DNA from: DATCIH01 sp036507955
Lineage (GTDB): Bacteria > Bacillota > Clostridia > Clostridiales > Clostridiaceae
DNA: 64,000 nt
Assembly: GCA_036507955.1 (NCBI GenBank)
Contig: DATCIH010000046.1
Span: 4,496-68,495 of the forward strand
Direction: 5' to 3'
Numbering within the stretch: position 1 is the first letter of the stretch; each line of letters starts with the position of its first letter. This document shows, piece after piece, positions 45,202 through 53,487 of this stretch. Both the position numbers and the translations under genes were made by a program. The notes under the pieces are model-generated. The model was not told where the DNA came from and made no database searches. It saw nothing but the letters and a program-made list of their open reading frames with translations.

Positions 45202-46845
45202 TTATATTATATTTTTGCTTCCAAATAACATTAAACTTAACTTTTCACCATCCCATAGGATTTTATCTATCGCACTTTTTATCATTCTTCTTTTATTAGC
45301 TACGTCCATTAGTTCCCAAACACTATCATCTAAAGAGCATAACCTTTCACTAACTAATTCAAGATTAAATTCATTTAATTCTATATTTTTATTCACAGCA
45401 GTTAGTTCCAATAACTTAGTCTTATAAATTTCCTTTTCTTTCACAAGTTCCTCCATCCTTTTTATCATAACATCACGTATTTCATCTGTTAATCCTTTAG
45501 TGATTATAGTAACTAAATTTTCGATTCCCTTTTCGATTACCGAAATTTGTTTTCGAATTTCATCAATTTCTGATTGCACAGAACCTTTTGTGGTTTCTAC
45601 TAAACTTTCTTTCTCTGATATATTATCAAGCAAAGGGGAGTATTCAACTGCAATTTTTTTTATTTCATTTAATATAGAACTATCAATAACATTGCCATTA
45701 ATATTTTTAATGTTACAACGAGTCCTTCTACTTTTCTCCTTCATCTCGCACATATAATAAAAAACTTGTTCTCCAGTTTCAGTTTTTCTTTGCATGGTTT
45801 TAGGTCGCATATAACTTCCGCATTTTGCACAGCGTAAAACGCCAGAAAGTAATGATTGAGTGCTTTTAATTTTCCTGTAGGACTTTGATTTATTTTGTTC
45901 TAATAACTTTTGCGTTTTAATCCAATCTTCACTTGAGATAATTCCCTCATGTTTACCGATAGATATAATCCACTCACTTGTAGCTCTGAATCTATTACTG
46001 CTTAATTCTTTATCCTGAAGTGTCTTATTATAGCCCATTATCCCATATAATCCGTTGAATTCACTCCAGTCCGCATATACATCAAATTTATTTTCAATTA
46101 AATAATCATACATGGTTTTATCTGCAATTGCATAAACTGGATTTGCAAGAATAAATCTTATAGAATATCTTTGAAAATCTAAACCGTTTTTTGTTCTTAT
46201 TTTATTAGTAACTAAATATCTTTCGACTTTAGTTATGGATTTAAAATTTACGAACTTATCAAATATAAGTTTGATAGTAGCAAGTTCATCGTATAATGGT
46301 GAAAGTTTAAACATTGTTCTTTGTTTACCACTCTTATCCATAGTAACAACAGGTTTTGATTCAAAACCTGTTGGTGGAACCCCTCCTAGCCAACGGCCAG
46401 TTTTTGCAAGTTGAACCATGTTATCCTTAATTCTTTCTGCAATAGTTTCCCTTTCAAGTTGAGAAAATACTGAAGCAATATACATCATTGCTCTTCCCAT
46501 GGGTGTTGTGGTATCGAATTGCTCTCTAATGGAAACAAAATCTACATTATTATTTTTCAAGTCTTTAATAAGATTTGAAAAATCATGTACGTTTCTACTT
46601 ATTCTGTCTAATCTATAGCAGATTATAACATCAAATTTCTTAGCTTTTGCATCTTTCATCATTCTCTGAAATTCTGGTCTATTAGTATTACCACCTGAAA
46701 ATCCTTCATCCTCATAAACAAAAAAATCATTTTCGTTTACTCCTGAATACTTCATACCATGCTCTTTACACAGGTGTATTTGATTTTCAATACTTTCCCC
46801 TTTACCTGTAAATCTACTTTTCCGTGAGTATAGTGCAGCTTTCAT
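45202..46845 (-). CDS. Large serine recombinase, SpoIVCA-like sigK excisionase
   Basis: 547 residues. Catalytic resolvase domain (about 3-150) with nucleophile S10 in YSRKS, GESIENQ, DEGFSGG and DRISRN. Then a recombinase domain (about 160-290), a zinc beta-ribbon (CAKCGSYMRP and later Cys residues near 358 and 367), and a long coiled coil (about 395-470). This is the phage-type large serine integrase architecture. It ends 37 bases before the sigK fragment's frame on the same strand, the position of SpoIVCA in clostridial skin elements, so site-specific excision between sigK halves is the likely role. Confidence 0.9.
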   Translation of the reverse strand: MKAALYSRKSRFTGKGESIENQIHLCKEHGMKYSGVNENDFFVYEDEGFSGGNTNRPEFQRMMKDAKAKKFDVIICYRLDRISRNVHDFSNLIKDLKNNNVDFVSIREQFDTTTPMGRAMMYIASVFSQLERETIAERIKDNMVQLAKTGRWLGGVPPTGFESKPVVTMDKSGKQRTMFKLSPLYDELATIKLIFDKFVNFKSITKVERYLVTNKIRTKNGLDFQRYSIRFILANPVYAIADKTMYDYLIENKFDVYADWSEFNGLYGIMGYNKTLQDKELSSNRFRATSEWIISIGKHEGIISSEDWIKTQKLLEQNKSKSYRKIKSTQSLLSGVLRCAKCGSYMRPKTMQRKTETGEQVFYYMCEMKEKSRRTRCNIKNINGNVIDSSILNEIKKIAVEYSPLLDNISEKESLVETTKGSVQSEIDEIRKQISVIEKGIENLVTIITKGLTDEIRDVMIKRMEELVKEKEIYKTKLLELTAVNKNIELNEFNLELVSERLCSLDDSVWELMDVANKRRMIKSAIDKILWDGEKLSLMLFGSKNII

Positions 46846-47038
46846 AGCTTTCCATCCTTTTATTATTTATGTCCAGGTAAAGTTTGTTTTTTTTCTCATT
46901 ACTGATAGGTAAAGTTTTAATATATTTTTTTACAAAATCGATATATTCGTTTCCCATTCGTCTTCTTAATTCCAACATTTCCTCTCTTGTTTCTGGATAA
47001 TGAACTTCAACAATGTAGGATGCTTTTGATCTAGGCAC
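46814..47038 (-). CDS. Small protein coupled to the recombinase (candidate directionality factor)
   Basis: 74 residues from a GTG at 47038 with AGAGGG before it. Basic, helical: ETREEMLELRRRMGNEYIDF then a KKNKLYLDIN segment. It overlaps the recombinase start by 32 bases, implying translational coupling. Large serine integrases need a small recombination directionality factor for excision, and in Clostridioides difficile a skin-encoded small protein does this. I cannot show homology; the assignment is by size and position. Confidence 0.6.
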   Translation of the reverse strand: MPRSKASYIVEVHYPETREEMLELRRRMGNEYIDFVKKYIKTLPISNEKKNKLYLDINNKRMESYESCTILTEK

Positions 47039-47090
47039 AAGATCCCTCTTTTAAATATTTGGTTCACCTATTTATATGTGGAGAACATTA

Positions 47091-47124
47091 AAAAAAGAGA
47101 TACTGTTGTAGAGTATCTCTTTTG
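47091..47124 (-). terminator. Terminator after the EAL-GGDEF gene
   Basis: AAAAGAGATACT, GTTGTAG, AGTATCTCTTTT forms a long hairpin just past the 47154 stop, with a run of T on the minus strand. It isolates the small ORF-recombinase unit downstream. Confidence 0.75.
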
Positions 47125-47153
47125 TCACCCTTTATAAAAACGTGAAATCACTT

Positions 47154-48902
47154 TCAGACTAAAAAACAACTTCTCATTATTTTTTTTGATTCTACTTTAC
47201 ACTTTTTTTTAATTCTAGCAGCTTCTTCAGTTATTTCAAATATACTTGTATAAGATTTGTTTTTATTAATAACTACCGCAATGGATATACTCATTATTGG
47301 GTAATTCTCTTCAATGTTATTCCTGTTAAAGGATTGAATATATCCTTTATTTTTGTCATCTTCATTATAAAAGTTTGATATATTGTTATCAAATTCTTCA
47401 ATTACATTTTTGCAAAGATCATAGGCAGCATGACAGGGAATAATTGCGACAAAGTCGTCTCCTCCAATATGACCTAAAAAACTATCTTTATATTGGCAGG
47501 TATGCTTTTGAATAACGCTAGCTGTAAAGGATAAAATTTTGTCTCCTTTTTCAAACCCGTAATTATCATTAAAAGCTTTAAATTCATTTATATCAAAGTA
47601 TAAAAGAGAAAACTTTTTCTGATCTAGGATTAATTTAGAAATTGTATCTTCAATAACAACATTTCCAGGTAGTCCTGTTAAAGGATTAGAATATTTTGCA
47701 ACATTTAGTTCAAACTCCATTGCTTTTTCCAGTAAGGAAATTACAGGAACTATTCCAAAATATTTATTATTTTTTTCAACAACTATATAATCATATAATT
47801 TATCCTCTTCCCTTGAAATAACTATTTTAGATACTTTATCCAAAGTAGTGTAATAATCAACAATAAGTGGATTTGGATCCATAATTAGATGGACAGGTCT
47901 TTTCATATATATTGACCATCCGTATTGAGTTCCAACCTTAGAGAAAAAATTAGAATTCATAACAACACCAACAATTAAAGAGTTGTTATCAACTATTGGT
48001 ATACCTCTTAGATTCGAATTGCTTTTAAAGAGTTTATCAACTTCACTACATGTTGTCGTTGACAAAATAGGGCTATCTTGTCTTGCAATTTCTCCTATTT
48101 CAACATTTGAGCTTGCACTAAAACTATGTTTTTTTAAACTGATATTTTTATTAGCTATTCTTTTTTTTGTTATTTCTGGTGTTTCTAATAGGTTTTCAGC
48201 TGGCCTATTTATTAAAAATCCTTGGCCATAATGTACACCTATTTCAATAAGTGTATTAAGATCGGACACATCTTCTATTCCTTCAGCAATAATTTTAGTA
48301 TTAGTTGCATTAGAAAATTCAACAAAGGATTTGATTATTGCTTTTTTATAATGATCCTTTGTTACATTTGTTATTAAACTCATATCAATTTTAATATAGT
48401 AGGGTCTTAGGTTTGCAATAGTCGTAAGTCCAGAATAGCCTGTCCCTACATCATCAATAGCTATTTTATATCCTTGACTCTTATAGTAATTTATAACTTC
48501 ATTAAAATCTTTATAATTATCAATTGATGTTTTTTCTGTAATTTCAAATATAATGGACATTGGACTGATGTTATATTCTGATAATATCTCTTTAGTAAAG
48601 CCTTTAATAAAATGCTCATCATTTATAACTGCAGAATCGATATTTACAAATAGCAGTTTATCAGAATTATGACTACTAAATGTTTTTATTGCATTTGTAC
48701 TACATGAAATTTCTAAATCCCAAAGAAGATCATGGATTTTAGCTTCTTCAAAAAGTATTTCAGGATTTATATATTTACTATCCTTGGGTCCCCTAGTCAA
48801 TGCCTCGTACCCGATAACATCACCCGTTTGTAATGAAACAATTGGCTGAAAAACTGTTCTCAAATTATTACTACTGATAATTCTCCTTAGTTCGTCTGAC
48901 AT
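47154..48902 (-). CDS. EAL-CBS-GGDEF c-di-GMP turnover protein
   Basis: 582 residues. N-terminal EAL phosphodiesterase (about 5-240) with YEALTRGP, IDDVGTGYSG and EGIEDV. Two CBS motifs (about 265-390) may bind a nucleotide. The C-terminal diguanylate cyclase (about 405-565) has GGDDF in place of GGDEF; the acidic residues are kept. Either activity could dominate, and CBS ligand control is plausible. It lies on the same strand as the recombinase but has its own terminator. Whether it is skin cargo depends on where the right boundary is. Confidence 0.88.
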   Translation of the reverse strand: MSDELRRIISSNNLRTVFQPIVSLQTGDVIGYEALTRGPKDSKYINPEILFEEAKIHDLLWDLEISCSTNAIKTFSSHNSDKLLFVNIDSAVINDEHFIKGFTKEILSEYNISPMSIIFEITEKTSIDNYKDFNEVINYYKSQGYKIAIDDVGTGYSGLTTIANLRPYYIKIDMSLITNVTKDHYKKAIIKSFVEFSNATNTKIIAEGIEDVSDLNTLIEIGVHYGQGFLINRPAENLLETPEITKKRIANKNISLKKHSFSASSNVEIGEIARQDSPILSTTTCSEVDKLFKSNSNLRGIPIVDNNSLIVGVVMNSNFFSKVGTQYGWSIYMKRPVHLIMDPNPLIVDYYTTLDKVSKIVISREEDKLYDYIVVEKNNKYFGIVPVISLLEKAMEFELNVAKYSNPLTGLPGNVVIEDTISKLILDQKKFSLLYFDINEFKAFNDNYGFEKGDKILSFTASVIQKHTCQYKDSFLGHIGGDDFVAIIPCHAAYDLCKNVIEEFDNNISNFYNEDDKNKGYIQSFNRNNIEENYPIMSISIAVVINKNKSYTSIFEITEEAARIKKKCKVESKKIMRSCFLV

Positions 48903-49003
48903 ATGGAACCCTCCTAATACTACTTTATCTAAATTACATTATATAATTAAATAGTTAATATTGAGTTAAGCTTCCTTTATGTTTATGTTATAAAGCAATC
49001 AGG

Positions 49004-49024
49004 ACCACCCGTAAAACGGGTGGT
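49004..49024. repeat. IS200 end hairpin (3' side of tnpA)
   Basis: Perfect 9-bp stem, 3-base loop. In IS200 elements the subterminal hairpins are bound by TnpA. Beyond it, 49108-49126 holds ACCCC TAAA GGGGTTTTTT, a second hairpin with a plus-strand T-tract. Confidence 0.7.
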
Positions 49025-49124
49025 TTGAACCAACCCTATAAGGGTTTATTACTGGCTGTGTCTCAAGACACTCTGAAATGGCCGCCAGCCGCATTCTTTT
49101 TCAGGCTACCCCTAAAGGGGTTTT

Positions 49125-49598
49125 TTATTTCTTGCCTTTATGTTCTTGCTCGCCCGTAAACGGGTCCATAAATTCCTTCATACTTATTTGATCACTTGCT
49201 ATATCTTCTTGTAGCTGATTTTTAATATAATTCTCTATCGTCTTTTTATTTCGGCCTACCGTGTCGACGTAATACCCCTTACACCAAAATTGACGATTTC
49301 CATACTTATATTTCAAATTTGCATGTTTATCGAATATCATCAGAGAACTCTTTCCTTTAAGATATCCCATAAACTGTGACACACTAAGCTTTGGGGGAAT
49401 ACTCACCAACATATGTATGTGATCTGGGCATGCGTTGGCTTCTAGAATTTCTACCCCTTTGTACTCGCATAATTTCCTAATTATTCTTCCGATGTCAGCC
49501 TTTAATGATCCATATATCACCTGTCTTCTATACTTTGGTGCGAACACTATATGGTATTTGCAATTCCACTTACTATGTGCTAAGCTTTCACTATCTAT
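49125..49598 (-). pseudogene. tnpA: IS200 transposase TnpA with a lost or non-ATG start codon
   Basis: HUH motif CPDHIHMLV, catalytic tyrosine in KTIENYIKNQ, FCYKGYYVDT-like segment (here WCKGYYVDTVG). The frame runs upstream through DSESLAHSKWNCKYHIVF to 49598, where the codon is ATA, right behind AGGAGG-TTATCATT. Family members start with ATG at this spot, so an ATG-to-ATA change is likely. The first standard start inside is a GTG at 49547 (residue 18), which would remove the first strand. Translation could be low or absent. Confidence 0.7.
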
Positions 49599-49604
49599 AA
49601 TGAT

Positions 49605-49661
49605 AACCTCCTTTGTATTTATGCGGTTGACGAACCTGCATTTATTTTATCAAAGGAGGTT
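49605..49661 (-). promoter_or_regulatory. IS200 5'-UTR stem sequestering the ribosome binding site
   Basis: AACCTCCTTTG (49605-49615) and CAAAGGAGGTT (49651-49661) are complementary and flank ATGCGGTT GACG AACCTGCAT, which also folds. In the tnpA mRNA the AGGAGG would be double stranded. This is the known IS200 translation block. Confidence 0.7.
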
Positions 49662-49751
49662 GTTTTTTTCTACTCATAGCTAAAAGCTTTTTAGAACCAC
49701 GGGCATAGCCCGTGGTATTCAGTAAACTAACAAAATGGAGGATTAACCTCC

Positions 49752-50381
49752 ATGCAAAAGATGATATTATTACTTTTTGTTTCAATGATTTTTACCTTTT
49801 ACGCATATGGTAATCCTTCAATTGGTTCATTAATTCTAATCCCCTTTACTAAGAAACTATTTGACATCGGGGTATTATATATACCCTTCATCATATTTTA
49901 TTATGTGGCTACAAGCAACTCAGTAAATTTAACGGATGGATTGGACGGGCTTGCTTCCTCTATAACATTACTTATAATTACATTCTTTACTTTCATAAGT
50001 TTTAGTATGGGTTACTATTCTTTAGCAGTTTTATGTGGCTGTGTAACAGGTTCTTTGTTAGGCTTCTTAAGATATAACTCTTATCCAGCCAAAATAATTA
50101 TGGGTGATACTGGATCTCTTGCTCTTGGAGGTCTGGTAGCCTCAGTTGCTATAGTACTAAGAAACCCATTTATTGTTATAATAGTTGGGGGCATTTATAT
50201 AATGGAAACATTATCTGTAATTATTCAAGTAACCTCCTTTAAACTAACTGGAAAACGAATTTTTAAAATGGCGCCAATTCATCACGCCTTTTAGTTATCT
50301 GGCTGGCATGAAGCAAAAATAGTTTCTGTATTTTCAATCATAACAGCAATCTTATGTCTTATTGCATTTTTATCCTTGTGA
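49752..50381 (+). pseudogene. mraY: mraY (phospho-MurNAc-pentapeptide transferase) fragment with internal stop
   Basis: The frame encodes the MraY C-terminal part: QKMILLLFVSMIFTFYAYG, NLTDGLDGLASS (catalytic), IIMGDTGSLALGG and KMAPIHHAF. A TAG then interrupts, and the same frame continues LSGWHEAKIVSVFSIITA up to a TGA at 50379-50381. About a third of the protein is missing from the N-terminus, starting right after the IS200 element. It cannot make a working MraY. The functional gene must be elsewhere. Confidence 0.8.
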
Positions 50382-50476
50382 TATTAATTAAATTATCAAA
50401 CTACATAAAACTATCATTTCTTCAAATAATCCTATATACTATTAGCTATTAACTATCTCGTGAAGGAGGAATTGAA

Positions 50477-51031
50477 ATGAAATGCCTAGTATGTAAAGAT
50501 GTTGACTTAGAAGAGTCTGAGCTGTCACCTGGACTAAAGGTGCATCGCTGCAATTCATGTAGTGGAAGTTGGTTAAAATTTGGAGACTATCTTGAATGGA
50601 GTAATTGTCATGATATAGAAACTGTTGAATCTAACCCTGCCTCTATTCATTCACAGGTTATTGATTCAGATAATCCAAAGGTTTGCCCTGACTGCGGGAC
50701 TATCTTATCCGTTTATAAAGTAGCAAACAATTTAGCTTTTAAGTTAGAACATTGCGCTACCTGTAACGGTATTTGGTTGGATAAAGGTGAATGGACTAAC
50801 TTAGAAGAAAACAATATGAATCACAAGATAAATAAATTTTTTACGGAAACCTGGCAAAAAAATTTAAGAGATGATGAGCTTCGAGAATACTTCGAAGATT
50901 TTTACAAATCAAGATTTGGTACTGAAGGCTATGAGAAAATCAAAGAAGTAAAAGAATGGCTGGATAACAATGATAAGAATAAGAGCATGCTAATTGCTTT
51001 TTTATTAAATAATGATCCTTATAAACTATAA
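50477..51031 (+). CDS. Zinc-ribbon protein with two TFIIB-type zinc fingers
   Basis: 184 residues. The first CxxC...CxxC is MKCLVCKD then CNSCSGSW. The second is CPDCG then HCATCNGIWLDKGEW, which matches the zf-TFIIB family. A charged helical C-terminal domain follows (about 115-184). Function is unknown to me; it probably binds nucleic acid or protein. A good ribosome binding site (AAGGAGG) and a strong terminator follow. Confidence 0.7.
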   Translation: MKCLVCKDVDLEESELSPGLKVHRCNSCSGSWLKFGDYLEWSNCHDIETVESNPASIHSQVIDSDNPKVCPDCGTILSVYKVANNLAFKLEHCATCNGIWLDKGEWTNLEENNMNHKINKFFTETWQKNLRDDELREYFEDFYKSRFGTEGYEKIKEVKEWLDNNDKNKSMLIAFLLNNDPYKL

Positions 51032-51053
51032 TTCAGATTAAAATTATAAATGG

Positions 51054-51087
51054 GGCCCCCTAGCCTGAATATTCAGGTTAGGGGGCC
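51054..51087. terminator. Terminator after the zinc-ribbon gene
   Basis: GGCCCCCTAGCCTGAAT paired with ATTCAGGTTAGGGGGCC (one G-T mismatch), a stem of 17 bp without a loop beyond the centre, 23 bases past the stop. Confidence 0.7.
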
Positions 51088-51152
51088 TAGATGTTTATAT
51101 AAAAGTTATCAACTGCACAGGTCAAATCAGGAATCTATACTCTCTGATTTTG

Positions 51153-51488
51153 CTATACTTTTTGATATAACCACCCATCATTATGCATGTACAACTCGTC
51201 AATACGTAATAAAGGATTTGCAGCTGTTGGAACTAGTTTATCATGGGTGAGCCTTACCGATATTCCTCTATTATTTTTAAACTCTGCGCCTTCAGGTAGT
51301 GACTTAGATTCAGCCAGCTTCCATAAATCTTTGTTTGAAAACTCCTTATCTAGTGGTGTAATACCACTGGATTTATAAGATATTTGGCTTCCATCAATCT
51401 CTATTAGATATTTCCCACCGATTAGCGAACTGGTATAATCTACAACCTTACCTATCTTCTTTAATTCCTTTACATATGCAAGTCTCAC
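51153..51488 (-). CDS. Hypothetical protein
   Basis: 111 residues from a GTG at 51488, preferred to the upstream ATG (51536) because GAGGAGGAAT precedes the GTG. Mostly beta/polar: ELKKIGKVVDYTSSLIGGKY, then GAEFKNNRGISVRLTHDKL. No known family. Transcribed towards the zinc-ribbon gene. Confidence 0.5.
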   Translation of the reverse strand: MRLAYVKELKKIGKVVDYTSSLIGGKYLIEIDGSQISYKSSGITPLDKEFSNKDLWKLAESKSLPEGAEFKNNRGISVRLTHDKLVPTAANPLLRIDELYMHNDGWLYQKV

Positions 51489-51600
51489 GCTATTCCTCCT
51501 CAAATAATTATATATACTAATTATTATAATATACAATCAATGAAAATAGCTAACTAATTCTTATGTAACTCCTGGTAGCCTTTCCCACTAAATCCCCCCA

Positions 51601-52527
51601 CTATACAAGCTTACTAATTACCCCTTGGCTAGTTTTATCTAACTCTTCCATTTCTACATCTGTTAATTTTAAATTGATCGCATCTATATTTTCTATAAAA
51701 TGATTTAAGTTTTGCGTTCCTATTATAGCGGAGCTCATTCCATTTTGAGCAAGTACCCACGCAGCTGCAGTTTGGGAAATCGCTACATTATGTGCATCTG
51801 CAATATCACGCATTAGGTTAAGGAGCGGCAATTCTATTTTCATATTTTTATCACTAAACAGTGGTTTTTCATTTCTAAAGTCCTCAGGATCAAGCGTTGC
51901 TCCTTTAAAATGAAAGGCTCCTGTTAAAATACCTTTTGCAACTGAATTATAACTTAAAACGCTTATTTTATTACTTGCACAGAATTCAAGAACCCCTGAC
52001 TCAATATCTCTCTGCAATAGGTTATATTCCGGTTCAAGAGCATCAATTTGTGTAATACTTATTGCTTGCTTCATAAGGGCAAGATCAAAATTGGATACTC
52101 CAATTGCTCTGATTTTTCCTTCTTCCTTTAACTTTTCGAATTCTCTCAAGGTCTCTTCTAAAGGAATATTTACATTGGGCCAATGTATATAAAGTAAATC
52201 AATATAGTCAGTTCCAAGTCTTTTTAGACTTCCCTCTGCTGCTTTTCTTACATCCGCTGCATGCAGATGCTCTTTTAAAACCTTTGTTGCAATAATACAA
52301 TTTTGACGTCTTCCTTTTAAAGCTTCCCCTACAATGATTTCAGAATTTCCGCCGCCATACCCTTCCGCTGTATCAAAAGTTGTTATTCCATGCTCTAAGG
52401 CAGTTCGCAATAGCTGGATATTATGTTCTCTCTCCATAACTTTCCATCGGCCACCGCCTAGCTCCATGCAACCATGTGTGATACTTGAAATTGTGATATC
52501 CGACTTACCAAGTTTTGTATATTTCAT
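51601..52527 (-). CDS. Aldo/keto reductase
   Basis: 308 residues. (beta/alpha)8 barrel with catalytic Asp/Tyr in FDTAEGYGGG, Lys in IIATKVLK, His in LLYIHWPNVN and IGVSNFDLALM. NADPH-binding IIGTQNLNHF near the end. Substrate not predictable. Its start is preceded by two copies of a 22-base unit carrying the AGAAAGGAAG ribosome binding site (52526-52569). Confidence 0.85.
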   Translation of the reverse strand: MKYTKLGKSDITISSITHGCMELGGGRWKVMEREHNIQLLRTALEHGITTFDTAEGYGGGNSEIIVGEALKGRRQNCIIATKVLKEHLHAADVRKAAEGSLKRLGTDYIDLLYIHWPNVNIPLEETLREFEKLKEEGKIRAIGVSNFDLALMKQAISITQIDALEPEYNLLQRDIESGVLEFCASNKISVLSYNSVAKGILTGAFHFKGATLDPEDFRNEKPLFSDKNMKIELPLLNLMRDIADAHNVAISQTAAAWVLAQNGMSSAIIGTQNLNHFIENIDAINLKLTDVEMEELDKTSQGVISKLV

Positions 52528-52569
52528 AATTTATCTTCCTTTCTTAAATAATTTATCTTCCTTTCTTAA
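52526..52569. repeat. Tandem 22-base duplication carrying the ribosome binding site
   Basis: ATAATTTATCTTCCTTTCTTAA (first 20 bases ATAATTTATCTTCCTTTCTT, then AA) occurs twice at 52526-52547 and 52548-52569 without a mismatch, upstream of the aldo/keto reductase. The second copy places an extra AGAAAGGAAG before the natural one, probably from replication slippage. Confidence 0.85.
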
Positions 52570-52690
52570 TATAGAATGTCTTATACTTTTTAATATTTCA
52601 CTTATTGAAATCTATATTCATTATACATCTTTTACTGTGATAATTCCATATGATTCACTATATTGTTTTGAATCTAGCTATACTTATAAG

Positions 52691-53449
52691 CTATTCAAAT
52701 ATTTGAAGTGGCTTGCAATAAGGTGCATTACCAGCACAATAATCCTTGTATTTATCGGATTTATCTTTGACACCTATGTCCATATAAATTTTTGATAAAC
52801 ACCAGGCTATTAATAATTTAGGAAAGAACTTGGCATTGTCAAATTCAATTTCAAGACTCTGAAGGAGGTCCTCTTTTACATTGCCGGTTAACAATTCCCC
52901 TATCTGAATATATGTATCGTAACTTTCTTTAGTCTGCTTTGCCACAGGTACATTTATGGATATATCCCCAAGCTTTTTCATGCTTATAGATAATTCTAAC
53001 CCATAATCATAGTTTACTGGTTTAATATAATTTATGAGAGCATTAATTGATAGATCTAGTGATTGTATATATGGAACTTTTTCATTCCAATCTATAGCTT
53101 GCATAAAACTCTCTGCTCTTTCAAATTCACCATAATAGCATAGCACCAAGCCCTTATTGTAGGCTAACCATGCATCTTTATCGATCATTTTACTTTTAGC
53201 AAACATTTTTGAATAGTATTCTAATAATGGCTCTGGAGAAGAACTCTTAAAGTAATTCTTTAAATCGGTTCTTATTTTATTTCTTTTTACAAGAAATAAA
53301 ACAGATCCATATAAAACAAAAAATATAACAGGAATGAATCCAATAAAATTTCTATCAACTATAGAATAAGCGACAATTAGTAAAATACCTATAATCACAA
53401 TAATAAGACTTTTCTTGTTTCGAATAATATACTTATCATTTTTTTTCAT
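52691..53449 (-). CDS. Membrane-anchored protein with helical repeat region
   Basis: 252 residues. Two adjacent membrane spans near residues 13-30 and 35-53, then a soluble helical part (about 70-240) with WLAYNKGLVLCYYGEFERAE that resembles a TPR helix pair. No enzyme motif. Ends CKPLQIFE. Function unknown. Confidence 0.6.
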   Translation of the reverse strand: MKKNDKYIIRNKKSLIIVIIGILLIVAYSIVDRNFIGFIPVIFFVLYGSVLFLVKRNKIRTDLKNYFKSSSPEPLLEYYSKMFAKSKMIDKDAWLAYNKGLVLCYYGEFERAESFMQAIDWNEKVPYIQSLDLSINALINYIKPVNYDYGLELSISMKKLGDISINVPVAKQTKESYDTYIQIGELLTGNVKEDLLQSLEIEFDNAKFFPKLLIAWCLSKIYMDIGVKDKSDKYKDYCAGNAPYCKPLQIFE

Positions 53450-53487
53450 TTTCTAATCACTCTCACTTAAAATAAATTAAACATATT

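Larger units (their letters stand above)
49000..49720 (-). mobile_element. IS200-type element (single tnpA)
   Basis: Bounded by two perfect hairpins: ACCACCCGT AAA ACGGGTGGT at 49004-49024 and ACCACGGGC ATA GCCCGTGGT at 49696-49716. A CAAAGGAGGTT/AACCTCCTTTG inverted repeat (49651-49661 with 49605-49615) hides the ribosome binding site, as in IS200. The element lies directly upstream of an mraY remnant. Confidence 0.75.

Noticed and set aside
52334..52795. Plus-strand 153-codon ORF over the aldo/keto reductase start
   Set aside because: It overlaps two better supported genes on the other strand and includes their regulatory region; composition is not protein-like.
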